Origin: Apus apus
Lineage: Eukaryota; Chordata; Aves; Apodiformes; Apodidae
Reading direction: 5' to 3'
DNA: 64,000 nucleotides
NCBI RefSeq assembly: GCF_020740795.1
Contig: NC_067296.1
Span: 5,681,001 to 5,745,000 of the forward strand
Made by a program: the position numbers and the translations under genes. Below, piece by piece: positions 22,031-35,800 of the stretch. Numbering within the stretch: position 1 is the stretch's first letter; each line of letters opens with the position of its first letter. The notes beneath the pieces are model-generated. The model did not search any database. It was not told the origin of the DNA and worked only from the letters and a program-made list of their open reading frames with translations.

Positions 22031-25000
22031 GGCCGGCAGGATGTTGTTCTGAGCCCTGCTGTGTCCTGGCAGCACCTCTCCCTTCCAGGCCTGGCCGTGG
22101 GGTAGGGCTTGGCATCTTCTGGAAGGTTTATTTTTTGGTACATGGGGGGGTTTCTTCCTCCGAATCCAGGTGCCAGGGTCCCTCCTGGCTGCTGGAGCTC
22201 GCCGAGTGGTCTCAATAAGCTTGTCCTGCTTGCTTGGCTTCAGCTGTGGAAACTGCCACTAGCTGAACCCTAAGGCCGTGTGGGAAAAGGAACCATTTTG
22301 GAGAGAAGTTCTTCGCTGGAAAAAAGGAGGGGAGACACCCCTGGTGTCTGGTGGACAAGGGGGTTGCCACAGAGCTCTTGTCACCTGGAAAAGAGAGGAG
22401 GAGGGGGAGAAACGGGGCCCCAGCTTTTATGGGAGGGGGTAGGCTCACTCGTGGGTGTGGAATATTTCTGCCCATCAAACCCAGAGTGTCATCTCTGACT
22501 TTTGTGACGTGTTTTCCATGTCCCCATATTGGAAGTTCCCTGTGCAGTTGTGTTTCCCCTTCCTCCTGCTGTGGATGTCACTGTGCTGGGGCAGGTTTGG
22601 CACACTTTTCTTCCTGGACCTGCTGCCCTTAGAAAGGATTGTGCCAGGGCAGGGGTGGTGCTTGGTGGCCGTGGACCACAGCTGCCAAGCTCTGACTTGG
22701 ACCTTCTCTCTGCAGAAGTTTACCTGCCTTCCCCGGGGCAGGAATGACCACGGGAAAATCCCAGCCCTGTCAGAGCTCTCAGCTACCAGCACATTGCTGA
22801 GAATACATTGCAAGACTCAACACTTCCTCTGTTAGCTCTTAGTAGAAATTGGTTTCCTTTCCTGAACTCTGCTGTTCTTTCCTCTCTCAGACACGCAAGC
22901 CACGACTTAGCTATTAATTTTCACTACCCTTTTTCCTAGGCCTCACTTTCCTTTGCCATTAAGATGTTGGTTGGTTAGTCATCTGAAAACTCCAAGCTGG
23001 TGTGAGGTAGGACTGGTGGTGTAATTGCTGGGTGTCCTTCCACAGCCAAAGCCATTAGCAGCAGTAGGTCTGATTTATCCAGTAGTCCCTGGGATCACAA
23101 GATACCAGCTGGTGTTTTGGGAGGTGCTGACTTGAATTCTTTCCAGATCCAAGTCTCCTCCCTGCTCGGTTGCTGCCCCGGAGTTGAAGGCCTGACATGG
23201 CAGCAGTCACGTCCCTGGTGTGAGCTGAGGCTCCCTCCCACCTTGGCAGCAGCAGAGGCACAGGTTTGTGCCATGGCACAAAGGTATTAGTGCTGCAGCC
23301 TGGTTTGTGAATTGCTTCCCTGGCTGCCTTGGAGATGGGATGTCCCATGGTCACCTCTGTTGGTGTGTGCCCCTGGATTCAGCTCTCCCGCCTCTCCCCG
23401 CTGCTCCAGCTTTGGGGACTCTGTCCTTCTCCTGAAAGAGAGTTGGTTCTCCCTGTGAGGAGCCTTGCCTCATAGCCCTGCTCTGTGGGACGGGCTTGAT
23501 GTGGAGCTGGGGAGCAGACATTTTTGGGGAAATAAGTGGCATTTTCAGTTTTATTTTTCTTCCTCTTTTAATTCAAACTAAAGTCGGAGGTGGCTGCAGG
23601 GGAGAGACATGTAAGGGGGAAAAAAGATGTTTAAACACAGAGATGGTGCTTCCTAGGGTGCCAAAGTAGGTGCTGCTTGCCTGGCTTCTGGTGAGTATGT
23701 CCTTTTTTAACCAGCTGACCGTTCTGTGTGACACCTACATGTCATGAAGCACAGCAGGTGGGAGAAGAAGTGGCGATGTGCCCAGGACATAGCAGATGCC
23801 CTGAGAATGTACCCAGATCACATGCAACTGTGGTGGTCACTTCTTTAGCAGGAGTGTAGAATAAGAATGTCCTATTTAGTCAGGGTTTTTTCCATATGAA
23901 GTGGCTGTATACGATGGTGTTGTTTTTCCTTCTCAGGAATCATTCCCTGGAACAGGAAGGTATTTATTTAGGTGATCCATATTTTACCAGCTGGTGTACA
24001 AAGGGTGGTGCTGTCTGAATGAACCTTTGCTGGCATTCATTTCCCTCTTACTAGGCAGGTAGGATCTGTGCTAAGGTGACCTTTGCTAAAGGGACAGTAA
24101 GACTAAGATTATACATTTTGAGAATAACTCTGTGTTAAGTAGCTCAAAATATGGGAGGGGCTCCTCTTCCCTCTATTCATACCTGCAGGTGTGTTTCTCC
24201 AAAGAGCTCACCATACTAAACAGACTTGGGGAGTTGAGATCTTTCTGAAACTCTGCTTAAAGTTTCTTTATGCTGGAGAATCCTGCTCTAAGCTCGTTTT
24301 CCTTGAAGAACTGTGTTAGAGACTCTCTTTTCCATGATCCACAGTTGTCTGAAGGGCTCTGTGTGTGTTCTTCTGAAGATCACCTAGACATTTATTTATG
24401 TATCATGTAAAAATGTGATTTCACCCTCCAAATGAATTGTATTTGGACACTCCTTTCTACTTCCAGCACGTTTGTGTCACGTATTGGGAACTGGCAGATG
24501 TTTATTTTCAATGCAAGAGTTAGGTAACTGCTGTTGAGCACTGGGTTAGGAACAATGGTGGCCAGCCTACCTGATTTCTCTGCCAACTGTAATTCTTAAA
24601 TGGAGAAGGGAACTGACACACCTTGAATGTGGGAACTCAGCACCCAGAACAAAAGTGGGGCTCAACATGTGTTTTGTATTCCTTCTGCTTCTCTCACTTG
24701 TAGTGAGGTTTCAGGTGCGTTTCAGTTCTGCATTTTTGTCACTGGGCCTGTTTGTCCTGTCACCCTTGGTGAGTGTCAAATACCCACATTGCTTTTGCAT
24801 TACTCCAGAGAGAGAAAAATGTCAGAATGGATATTTGAAGGGCAAAATGAAGCAGCTTATTTTATGTCATGGGTTTACAGAGCCATATTATGATTGTTGT
24901 GGCTGCCTTTCATCTGAATTCTCTTGAGCTACAGTCACAGGAAGTTTGTTTGTGTGTGAAGAAGGTGTCTCTACACAATGCACGTAGAAAATGGCATTGG

Positions 25001-26340
25001 TAGAGTCACGTAAGTGTCTTTTCAAGGTTGGAAAATACATTAGGGTCGAGTTTAACTTTCTCTTCTGTTCTCAGAAGCCCAAGATTTGTATCAGTTTGCT
25101 TGAAGGATTGTGTGTGCAGGTGTGACTTTGAGGGACCACAAGTGTGGTGCCTGGGCCAGGTAGGCAGACTGGCTGGCTCCTCTCCTTTCTGCCAAAGCAG
25201 AACTTCCCTAGGAGGGAAAATGGTGTCCTGTGCTGTGAAGAGGGTGAGTGTTGAGGGGAATGACAACCAGGAGGAGTATGTGTATTGTGCTTGTTTGAAG
25301 AGGAAGTTATCAGGCAAGTCAGCAGTGTTTGTAGCCACAATACAGCAAGATGGTTTTGAAAATGCCTTTGTGGTGGCTGCTTTATCTGGAAGGAGGTGTA
25401 GAGGGGTCGTGGCCACAGGCACACAAGTACAAGGTGCTGTTTAGAGGGTTAGGGAGGAGTGGAGTGCTTCTGGCCACCTTGTGCTGCTGAGGCCATCTCC
25501 TTGCTGGCAGATGTTGTCATGGCTTGGACCTGTCTTAGCACATTTGACCCAGCCCATGTGTTCTTGTTCCTCTCCATCTTCTGCTGCCCACCTCTGCTTG
25601 GTGTCCTGAGCTGGAGACTCACCAGAGCTGGACTCCCTGGCTGCTCCAGGAGTGACTTTCATCAGCTCCTCTGTGTGATGAGGTGAGGGTAACAAGGATG
25701 GGCAGAAACCCAGCCCACAGCTCGGATCCCTCCGTCACGTCCTCGGTGGCCTTGGATGCTGAGCTGAACTTGAGGGTTAGCAACACATGGCTGTCCTAAG
25801 CAGAGGACCATGTGCTGCAGCAAACTCCACCACAGCCTCCTCTAGGCTTGGTCCTACCCTCTCCTGGATGTATCCTGTCTTCAGATCCTATTTGATTTTC
25901 TCAAACTCCTGCTTAGTGTCCTTGTCACTTCACGGGAAGCCAGCCCCGCAGCCAGCCCAGCACGGTGCTGCCAGGAGGCTCTCAAGAGTTTGCCACCATA
26001 CCTGGCAGCTGGGATCATGCCACAACATGCTTTGCAGTCTGTGTGTTGCTTCCCTGTGAAAGGGAATCTCTTATTCTCTACAAACGAGAGCCCAAGTGCA
26101 GACTGATGTGACCGCAGCGTGAAGGAGGGACTGATGCAGGTGTGGTAGTTCAGGTGCACCTCGGGCTGCTCAGGGGCTGAATTAGGGCAAATTCTCATCA
26201 TCAGGCAAAGTTATTAACGAGAGAAGAAAAAAAATGAAATAGTTAAACTCTGCTGTAGGGGTTTTATTTTCCCTTCGTTACCAGTGTGGGGTTTTTTTGC
26301 ACTTGCCACTTCCAGGGAGAAGAGAGGAGCCGGTTCACTT
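22031..26340. other. Intergenic interval between divergent SYS1 and SDC4
   Basis: No conserved coding exon or RNA gene was recognised. The middle part (about 23500-25050) is clearly more AT-rich than the flanks. The interval probably holds regulatory DNA for the two divergent genes, but no specific element can be claimed. Confidence 0.5.
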
Positions 26341-26362
26341 TCTGTCTCTGACGACAGCCCCG

Positions 26363-26370
26363 TGATGTCA
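26363..26370. promoter_or_regulatory. CRE/ATF-like element upstream of SDC4
   Basis: TGATGTCA, a one-base variant of the CRE palindrome, lies about 450 bp upstream of the SDC4 TATA box. Binding is untested and a single 8-mer can occur by chance. Confidence 0.3.
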
Positions 26371-26468
26371 CACCCCGCTGATGGCCGCAGCGATGACAGG
26401 CTCCTTCTGGGCTTTCTGTGAATGTGAGACTAGTGGAATGCTGCGAAAGCGGATTCTGCCTACCTGCT

Positions 26469-26607
26469 TCCCACCCCCCCGTTCCCTTTCCTCCCCCTTT
26501 CCATCCTCCCCCCTTTTTCCTCTTTCACTTTCCCCCTCTCCCTTTCCCCTCCCTTTTCTCTCTCCCCCTTCCCTCTTTCCCACCCCCTCCTTGCCTCTCC
26601 CCCCCCG
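26469..26607 (+). repeat. Polypyrimidine tract upstream of SDC4
   Basis: About 140 bases on the plus strand are almost entirely C and T, with only a few scattered purines. Tracts of this kind can form triplex (H-DNA) structures. It ends about 205 bp before the SDC4 TATA box. Confidence 0.85.
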
Positions 26608-26781
26608 TACCCAGCGGCTCCAGGGGGGGGTTCCCAGCCGTGCACCCGCACAGCCGGCCCTGCTCCCCCCCCCGCAGGGTTCTGCAGCACCTCCGAACCC
26701 CCGGAGCCAAACCCGCAGTGTCCCCATCTCCCCGTCGCGGCCCCCCCCAGCCCGGGTGCGGTGCCGGGGGTGTGCGGGGCG

Positions 26782-26822
26782 GGGGCTTTCCCGGCGGGGC
26801 GGGGCGGGGGCGGCTCTATAAG
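26782..26822 (+). promoter_or_regulatory. SDC4: SDC4 core promoter: kappa-B site, GC boxes and TATA box
   Basis: GGGGCTTTCC at 26782-26791 is a perfect match to the NF-kappa-B consensus GGGRNNYYCC. GC boxes (GGGGCGGGG) follow at about 26797-26811, then TATAAG at 26817-26822. The SDC4 ATG is 71 bp after the TATA box, so transcription probably begins near 26845-26850. SDC4 induction by NF-kappa-B is established in mammals, so the site has a plausible role. Confidence 0.65.
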
Positions 26823-26892
26823 GGCCTCGGCGGGGCGGACGGAGCCCGTTCCGCCACCGGCCCCGCACGGCCCCGCACCGTCCCGCCCGGCC

Positions 26893-29800
26893 ATGCCGCT
26901 GCCCCGCGCCCCGCTCCGCGCCGCTCTCCTGCTCGGCCTCCTCCTCCTCCTCCTCCGAGCCGCTGCCGCCGAGTCGGTGAGTCCCGCCGGGCCAGGGGAA
27001 AAGGGGGTTCTCCCCGGGCTGGGGAAAGAAGGTCCCGATGCTCCCGGGGTCGAGCCGGCAGCTCCCTGTGCTGGTCACCGGCCCGAGAGCTAATGCCAGC
27101 CGGGCTCTGCTGCTGCGGGAAATCGGGGGGGAAAAATGGGTTAATAGCAAGAAGGCAGTTCCTGTTCCCTCCTCCGGTTCCCTTGCCTCCTTCCCGGCTT
27201 GCGTGCTGCTTCCTCTGATGCCAAAGCAGCCTTGTCCTGTCCCCCCCCCTCCCCGGGCTGTCCCCCCCCCCCCCCCGGGCTGTCCCCCCCCGTTGTGCCG
27301 CTCCTCACGCGTCCGCTTCTCCCCTCTCTGCGCTGCTGACCCCTCGCCTTGCTCCTCTCTACTCGGGCCCGGTGGAACCGGAGCAGTAGAGGGTACAAGG
27401 GTACGTGAGAGAAAGGAGTTACAGCTCTCCAGCTCGGCTTTGATCTCCAGCGGCTGGTTGTGGACTTCAGCCCTTTAATCCCTCCTTTATCGGGAGGGTT
27501 AGATACGCGCAGCGCCTGGGCAGGCGTTCCCTTCTTACCTGAGCTTGGTTGTGCTGGTCCCTGGGGGTTCTGTGTGTTTCAAACCTTCCTCGCTTCCCTT
27601 CACGTGGCAGCGAAAAGCTGCCTTACCGTGGGAGCTTTAAGAATCTCTTAAATATATCATGAGGTGGAACTGTTTGGCTGCTTCAAGGCTGGGCACAGGT
27701 GGGATCTTTGTGGTGAAGCAGAGATTTTTGGGATTCTGCGTTCCCTGCTGTTTGGTTTTGTCTTCCGTTTTACTGATGGGGCAGTCAGGGCAGATTCCTC
27801 TGCTCGTCTGAAAGAATTGCGGAGATTAAGGTAACTGCAGGAGATTCTCCGAACTCGTTCTAATCATCTGCAGTGCTTTGTCATGGATTGAAGGGTGGGT
27901 GGGCTGATCAGGACTGATAAGGCTCTGCTGCTCGGTTGCTCCCTGATAGGGGCACAGCGTTTGGGGGGCTGCGGGTTGTAGAGTAGAAAACTCCCACAGA
28001 AAGCATCCGCAGGAATTGTCAGCCCCTCTCTGCTAAGACCAAGCAGCCCAAATCCACTCGGATCTGGTGTCTTTATCCCTGCTGTTAAGCACGTGAATCG
28101 GTCGCTTGAGAACTGGCCCGAACTAGTAGCACAAACCTTTGGGGCAGACAGCATCTGGAAGTTGCATTGACCATGTTTGGTATGAAATGCAACTTGGTGT
28201 CCCTGGGGAATCGAGTGGTCTGCAAGCATCGGATTTCTGCAAAGACAACCAGTTTTGCACAGATGTATTCTGTAAATCCTTGTGTAGAGCTTGGATGGAG
28301 TATTGGCCTGTATCTTTTAAGTTACTAAGATGGGGTGTATGCTTGAGAAGTAACGCTGGCTTACTATAAAGCCTTATCCAAACAAATTGTTTGGGTTACG
28401 GGCTGCTGGGGAGGAGACCGAGATGACACAGTGTTTGGGAGAGTTCTGCTGGCGCTCCTCCTGTATTATTTTGTGTTAATAGCACTGCCAAAACGTGCAG
28501 GGCTGCACAGCGTGTGGCTCTTACTTCTCCCATGCAGGCAGGGTGAAGACAGGTAGCTCTTTCTTAACAAGAAGGGGATTGTGTTTCTTCTGCTTATGTA
28601 AGAGCATGGCTTTTGAGTGATTCGGTGCTTGAATATTTCCCCAGCCTGTACAAACAGAAATGCCTTGGCTCCTTTCCCCTTGCATGGCTTTCCAGTGGAG
28701 ATGGGATTTCTCCGTGTGAAGCAATTTTGGATGTGTAAGAGGGTGGGGAATATTGCTGAAGTGCTGGAGTGTGACGTTGGTGCTTGGGCTGTGGGTGGGT
28801 TGTGTTACAACAGCACAGCAACCACTTGTGAGAACATTGGCTTGTTCCTGTGGGGTGGGGGCAGGTTTAAGCTGAAGCCCAACATCTCCCTTTAATTCCC
28901 TGCCCCCTCTGGTCAAGTGCTTAAGAAACCAAAGGCCATGTGGGCAGGGTGCGAGGAAGGGGTTCCTGCAGAAGATGCTTGAGGATCCTAGAGCTGGGGA
29001 TGGCAGAGAGCCACCAGTGCAGCCAAGACATAGGAACAGTGGAGGACTTGCTCTGCCTTACTTGGGCAGAGTAGCATCCTTGAGCTCTCTCTGCACTTTT
29101 AGCATCTAAAAGTGCCCCTGGCAGCACAGGGCGGGCAGCAAGAGGTATTCATTACCCTGGAGCAGAGGGGTCTGCCAGCAGCCTGGCTTGGGCTGCTCCT
29201 ACCTGTGTCTGAGCTGAACGAGTACTCTGAGCACCCTGAGCTCAGCAGGGCCAGAGCTCTGCTAATGCTTGTTGCAGCTGTCCTACCCTTCTGCTTTGAA
29301 ATATGCACAAAAAGTCTCAGTGCAGCACCACATCATGTTTGTGCATCCCTAGCAGTGTAGACAAGCAGAAATCCAACCCAGAAGCTGCTGGCAGAGGGTT
29401 GTCTAGGGAGAGGGAGGGGAGGCTTCGTGCTGTTTGTGGGCTCTGTTTGCTAGTTTGAAGCAATCATGCTTGGAGGCCTCCTGATTGGCAAAGCTGGTGT
29501 CTTGTTGATGATAGCTGTGTTTGGAAAGTAGTGCAGCATTATTAATGTTAAAACCGGTTTGGCTTGTCCTGCTGCCATTGATCCCCGAGGCCTGTTCTTT
29601 CTGCTCTTTGCCCAGTTTCTCATCTGTCCCTCCCAATCAAATCAAGGCATTGCTATCTGCACGTTTTACTTTGTTTTTTACCTCCTGACTGGGAAAACTC
29701 ACGGGGCAGCTGAACGTGTGAAGCAAATTCTTGCTTTGCTTCAGCCTCCTTGAAACACAGAGCAGCAAAATGACAGTCTAAGGTGATGCCCCTTAGTCCT

Positions 29801-32800
29801 GAAGGGAAGGAGCCCGGGACTTCTGGTAGCTGAACCTAGAGCTGTCTGTTGGGTTGAAAAGGAAGAAATAGCCTGTTTAGCACCTGGGACCTTGCTGAAC
29901 AGCATGCACAAGTCATGGGGTGGGCGCTCGGGGATGCACAGTTCCTCTGCAAAACAGCACCTTCTCCAGACTGGATGTGGAGGTGCCTGCATGGGTGGCA
30001 GCAATCACCCCTGCAGCGCTTGGGGCGCAGACAGGGAGACTGTGCTGCTGCCCAGTTCTCTTCTGTCCTAAGTGCCTGCCAGCTCCCATGCTGGAGAGCA
30101 CTTTTTTTGTGTGGCTCAGAGTTTTCCAAACAGCTTACGCAAGAGGCGCGTCGGGGCTGAACTTGGTACTTTTCAAACTCATGATACCAGAGACTCATTC
30201 ACTCTCGGAAGTTAATGCTGTTGGCCAATGTGATTGCCCTCTTTCCTGCCCCTCCTGTTGTGTCCCAAGGCCTTGGCACTTTGAGGTCCTGCAAAGGCCT
30301 TTATCCAGTCCAACAACAGTGAAAAATACTTTTTCTATGTGTCTCACCCTCTGCCCTCACCTCCAAGCCTCTGTTAGTGGCTCTGCTGTTGTCTGGAGCT
30401 GTTTAAATGGTTAGGGTGGAGAGGCCATTTGCTGCTCTCAAATGCCTCAAGTGGAGCCTAATGTGACCTTGCCATGGTTTTCCTGTGGCTGCTTTACTGC
30501 TTGCTGGATGCACTTATGTCTCACTTCCACTACAGAGCTGGAAGTTGCTAACTTGACTTTCAGAGTGATGATGGAGAGGGGGCCTCTGGCTGGCTGCTCA
30601 GCATGCAGACTTCAGCACAACTCCTGCAGCTACTTTTCCCTCCCCTCTGACTCCTGGTTATGGTAAATGCTCTGTTGAAAACATGCTGGCTGCTCAAATC
30701 CACTTGGCTGTAAGTTAACAATAGGTTGTATTGCAGATGGGTTAAGTTGTTCTCCCTCAAATGGATGGGTTGATGGGCTTTATCTTTAAAACCAACTTTA
30801 AAAAAAAAAAAAATCAGTTATAGTAACTGTACCAGTGAGGGAGGCATGATAACTGTGATTGTACAGTCTGAAGCTGACTCTTAAGATTACTTAAGTTATT
30901 GTGGCTCACAGATCCTGCAGAACTCCCCAGCTGTCACTTTGGCTAGACTAAAAGGAGCATCCATCCTTCAAAACACTTCCTTGCTCTTGAGTTAACATCT
31001 CTCCTCTTCAGCCTGCTCTCAGATCCTTGCAGCTGCCTTCTCCCTCTCCACTCAGTACAGTTCCTTCGTGCCCTGTAACCACAGCAAGGCTGTGCTGCTG
31101 TTGCAGCCTCCAACTAGATGCTAATGTAGTTGAAGCACTACAAAACCAGTGGGGACAAACACTGCACACGCCGACCTCCAGGCTGCTGTTGTGGAGCATG
31201 TGTGGCTGTTTGTTTGAGACTCGGTGGAATGCAAATACTTCAGATTAAGGATTCAAATGATTTCCACTAGAATGAGACTCTTGTGATGAGACTGGGCTTG
31301 GTGGCCCTGAATAGACAGGGCAGCCTAGTTAAAGAGTTTAACTTGTCATAAGCTACTGCTCTGAGGGGCTATAGAAGATCCTGCATTAATGAGCTGTTAG
31401 AACTGCACTCCTAAATTAGTTCAGACTTCTATTTTTTTTCTATTTTTTTTTTTTTTGTCATTAAGCATGTGTCTGAATGGTTGTCCAGTGAATGCTGCTG
31501 CCTCTGACCAGCTCTGCCATGTATGCGAGCAGCCCTGACTCCCAACAGTCATGCTCTGACTCAGGATTTCTGGCACTTGCCTTGGCCTCACAGCTCCAGG
31601 AGACTCTGCTGTCACCCTCTGAGTAACAGCCCTGGCCCCTTACCCAGAGCAATGACTCAGACTTCCGAGGTACTCAGCACCCTTACAGGGAAAGAAAAGG
31701 GGTGACAAGCAAAACCAGAGCTGCTTTGCAGATGGTCTGTGCTGCCCTTGGCACCGAGTTCCTTCACTGCTGCCTCTCCTCAGATCTGCCTGGGGTTGTG
31801 GCCGTCGTGGGCAAACAACTGTCGGGCTCTGACATCTGATTGCTGCCAGTAGCTGTGTCGGCAAAGGCAAATCAGAAAATGGCCTTGTGAGCAGCCACTG
31901 ACTTGCTCTGGCAGCCTGGTGGTTGTTGTGGTACAGCTGAGAGTTGCATAGGGGAGAGAGGAGGGCAGCAGTATTGGATCTGAAATAACTGAGAGCTTTC
32001 AAAGCAAGCTAAAGGAGCAGGAAGTCTCAGAAGAGGGGGTTAAACACTTCATCCTCAGTCTGGAGAAAATGTCAGTGTAGGAGGGGAAAAACATGCAAGA
32101 CGTAGCTGCGTCCCTCTCGATTTCTGAAGGCTGGCTGGCTTCAAAAACACACTTGTAAAAGTGTTATTTGTGCTGGAAATACGTGCCCTTGCCAGTTTTA
32201 TCCTTAAATCCTTTGAGACTGAGACTCTGCTTATAAAATACCAAATGGCTCTTGTTACACAAATTATTAGGATAGCTTAAAAATCAAAGCAGTAAATTAA
32301 AATCTCAGAGAGACATTCCTTGGGGCGGGAAGGAGACAGGGAGACCTGTAGCCCTGTTACCCAAGCAGCTAGTGACATGTCAAGCAAAAACAGGATTTCT
32401 TTTTGCTTAAGCAAATTGCATTCTGTCAGGGAAAGCAAAGTCTGCCATGGGAAGGATTTCTTTCTTCTGATGTCGCTCTGCCTGAGCTGCTGAAGGGGAA
32501 GAGGTGTCTCCACTACAGTTCAGCTAAAACTGTGCTGCTGTCTGCTGTAAAACTTGAAGTCAGAGCGCTGTGGCCTTGCCCTGTTTACTTTGCTGGGAGG
32601 CTCACCCTTCCTCCTGTCCTCTAGCTGCCGTTACAGTCAAACTACAGCAATAAAAAAGAAGTGTTAATGTGCATTAAGGACCACAAGTGCCTGCCTTGGA
32701 CTTGCACCAAAGCAGCCCCCCCCCCACAGCACACTAGCCAGAAATCTCTGTGTGAAAGGTGAGGTGATGGAGGGGAACGTGGCTAGAAGGAGGGTGCCTG

Positions 32801-35800
32801 GTGGGATGGGGTGCTTGGCCTGGAGGGGAGGTAGGACCCGTGGGTGGAGGGACTCATCCTGGCCAGCCTGGTGCTGGGAGGGGGGCAAATGCTGCTTTAA
32901 TGGGCTAGTGTCCTCCTTTAAAAACACAGGCGTTTCTAGCAGTCTCTCCCCCGAATGGAAATACAGGCCTTCCTGATGTCAGGAGCTTTTGCTTGGAAGA
33001 CTCTGTTCCCCAGCAAGATAAATATTTATTGCAAATCCACAGCGTGCAGTGGAGCAGACTCTGGAGCCAGGATCTTGCATGAGACTGTTTATGTGCGGGC
33101 TGTTCTTGGCGCTAATTCCAAATTTCCCGAGGCTGAGTTTGAGGAGCTGGTCCTGCGCGTTGGTTACTAAATGACTTGTTAGTCCAGCCAAGCACAGGCT
33201 TTGCAGAGCCAGGGAAGGAGCAACCAAAACAAGAGCTGGGTCCCTCTGCTCCTGGCTGTGACTGTGTGGGTGCAGACATGTGGTCAGGGAGTGCTGGAAA
33301 AGTGCTGCCAGCTGCTCACCCCTGGCTCAGAGAGGGGAGGGAGCCTGAGTGGGAGTCCAGAGCTCTCTGAGAGAAGACAATTCTGCTGGGAGTGACAGAT
33401 TTCCCAAAGTACAGCTGCGTTATCCCCAATAGTGTGTGCTGTGTCTGTTGCTCTCTGGGACCAAGCCAAGGCAACCTCTGCACAAGTGGGGAATGTCTCT
33501 GTTAAAAAAAAAAAACACCAGTGAAAAAAAAAAACCACCCCTCACACACCAAAACCCCAGTCTCTGCTGCTGTAGCTAACCAGGAGAGAAATCCCTGCTG
33601 CTGAAATGTTTGTTTGTATAAATGCTTACACGGGTACAGCCCGATAGTGGAGTGGCATGGACACTCCATCTCAAGTGCTTTCATGCTGATAACATCCTCT
33701 GCTACAGTTGTTTGGTTTGGTTTGGTTTGTGTTGTTGTGTTGTTTTTTTTTTTTGCTGGTAGCTTTGCCAACAGAGCAAAACCCGAAATAGCATAAACTG
33801 TGCTGGCAGAGCTCAGCTGCCTGGGCTAAGCTTAAATCTTTGGGCTACTACTTCTGATTAGATAAAAATGGCTTGTGGGAGGGGAAGCATTTGCAGGGCA
33901 CAGCATTGGGAGTCCTGACTGTACAAACAAGCTGAGATTAGCTGCGTGGTGAGCCAACTAGGAAGGGACCCTTTGAAGTTGGTTGTCTGCCTGGCTTGAT
34001 TTTGCTAACACTTTGGCATGAGGAAGCATAAAGATCCCAAAAAACGCACATCACGTGTTTCTTGCCAAGTGGAAATTCTGCTTGTTTGCATGTCCAGGGA
34101 AATATTGGGGTGTAGCTGTATTCTAGGAAAGGGCAATGAGGAACCACCTCTTCCTGACATGAGGGGGAAATGTGACATAGGAAATATCCCTAGCTTGAAG
34201 AATCGGCATGAAAAGTTATCCCTGATGGAAAAGCTGCCTTGCTGAGGTCTTTATATCCTTTTCTTTCTTCCACAGACAGGGCACAGAGTTTCTGTTTCTT
34301 CCACTGAGCCTCCCTGGTACAGAGTAAGGCAACTCTGAGCGTGCCATGAGCTGGAAAAACTGAATTCTTTTTTTAACCTTGAATAGATTTCTCTAGTTTC
34401 TGACCTGAGTGCTAGGCAGTGAAGTGTATGAAATGCCTATAAGCAGCTTAGCAGGGTTAGTAAATTACGTAAAAATACAATCTGGTTATCAACTAGGTGT
34501 GTATCACTGCCCATGACCAGGAGAGCCTTTCAGGAGTGTGAAATGGCTCTGCTAAGTTGTTTTCCTCCTGAGTCACATGAGAGCTCCTGTTTTTCCCTCC
34601 TGTAGTTTTCCTCTGAACCTTATCTTTATTTGCTTCAGGGTAAGAGATTGACACAGAGCCATCTGCAACTGCCTGCTGAGCTTTATCTCCTCTGGCTGGA
34701 TGGGGGAGCAAACATCTCCTTCCCCTCAGTCTCTGTAGGTCTCTGGATCAGTGATTTGGGGCAGTTATTTTGCCACCGCTGCAGTGAACAGATCCCAGTG
34801 TGTGCCTGCCTGGCAAAGGACTCAGCCTTTATGGCTTTGCTCTTGGTTGATAATCAGGCAAGAGCAGTTAAACAAGAATTCATTCCTTTGTAATCTCTCT
34901 GTCCTCCTGCTTGCTACTATGGCATGGCCTGATCGGCAGGCGTGTACAGTGGGCTGCAGGGAGCAGGCTGTGTGAGCAAACACACCTGAGTGAAAAAGTA
35001 GCTGAGGTCTGACTTTGTGAGTGCAGGGAAGCCTGTTTTCTGCAAGCAGAGCCTGGGAGGGTTCATCCCTGCTGCAGAGGAGGCACCCGTGACAGCGAGT
35101 GGCTTTCCAGAGCACAGGATTAGGGTGTGATTGTCGCAGGGATTATGTTTCTGCTGCTGCGTGAGCCCCCAGGAGAGCTGCTTGTGGTGGTAGCTTAAAG
35201 AATCAGGGAGTGGGGATGAGTGAGGAGTGACCCAGGCTGAGGCTGTGGTAGTGCTGGACAAGTGTCCCTGCCAAGTTCAGCACACAGGACTGGTTATGTG
35301 GCTGCAGAGACACATGGAGTGGGGATGCTTCTCTTAAGTCACCCTGAACGAGTGATGCATATACCAGCTGAACAGTTTGTCAGCCTGCATGTTGCTCTTG
35401 CTTGGCCTCATTAAGCAAGACTCTACTCCTTGCCTTTTTCTTTCTGAGCACAATTTAAAAATAATATAAATGCCCCTCTTTGGTAAGAAGTACAAGTGCA
35501 AGGGGTAGTGTGCAACAACTGATCCTGGGGTAGTGGAGATGTAGTGTGCTAGCTCCTGCTGCCAGCCAGGGGCTGCCTGCAAGCCCTGACCTGTGCTTCT
35601 GTCTCTGGTTCCCCCTTAGTCCTCAGAGATGCTTTGGGTTTACCTTTGCTGCTTGCTGTGATTAGGAGTGCATCTGTACAGTGGCTGTTGGAGAGGAGAG
35701 GGGCAAGGCTGGCTTTGCCCAGAGTCACTCTACTTGTCGTCCTGCTCCAGGACTGCTTGAAAAGTGTTGAGCAAAAGCACAGTTTAGCCATGTCTGAAAG

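Noticed and set aside
26368-27218. Open frames of about 260 codons on both strands over the SDC4 promoter
   Set aside because: Created by the polypyrimidine tract and the CpG island. The SDC4 first exon accounts for the coding signal.
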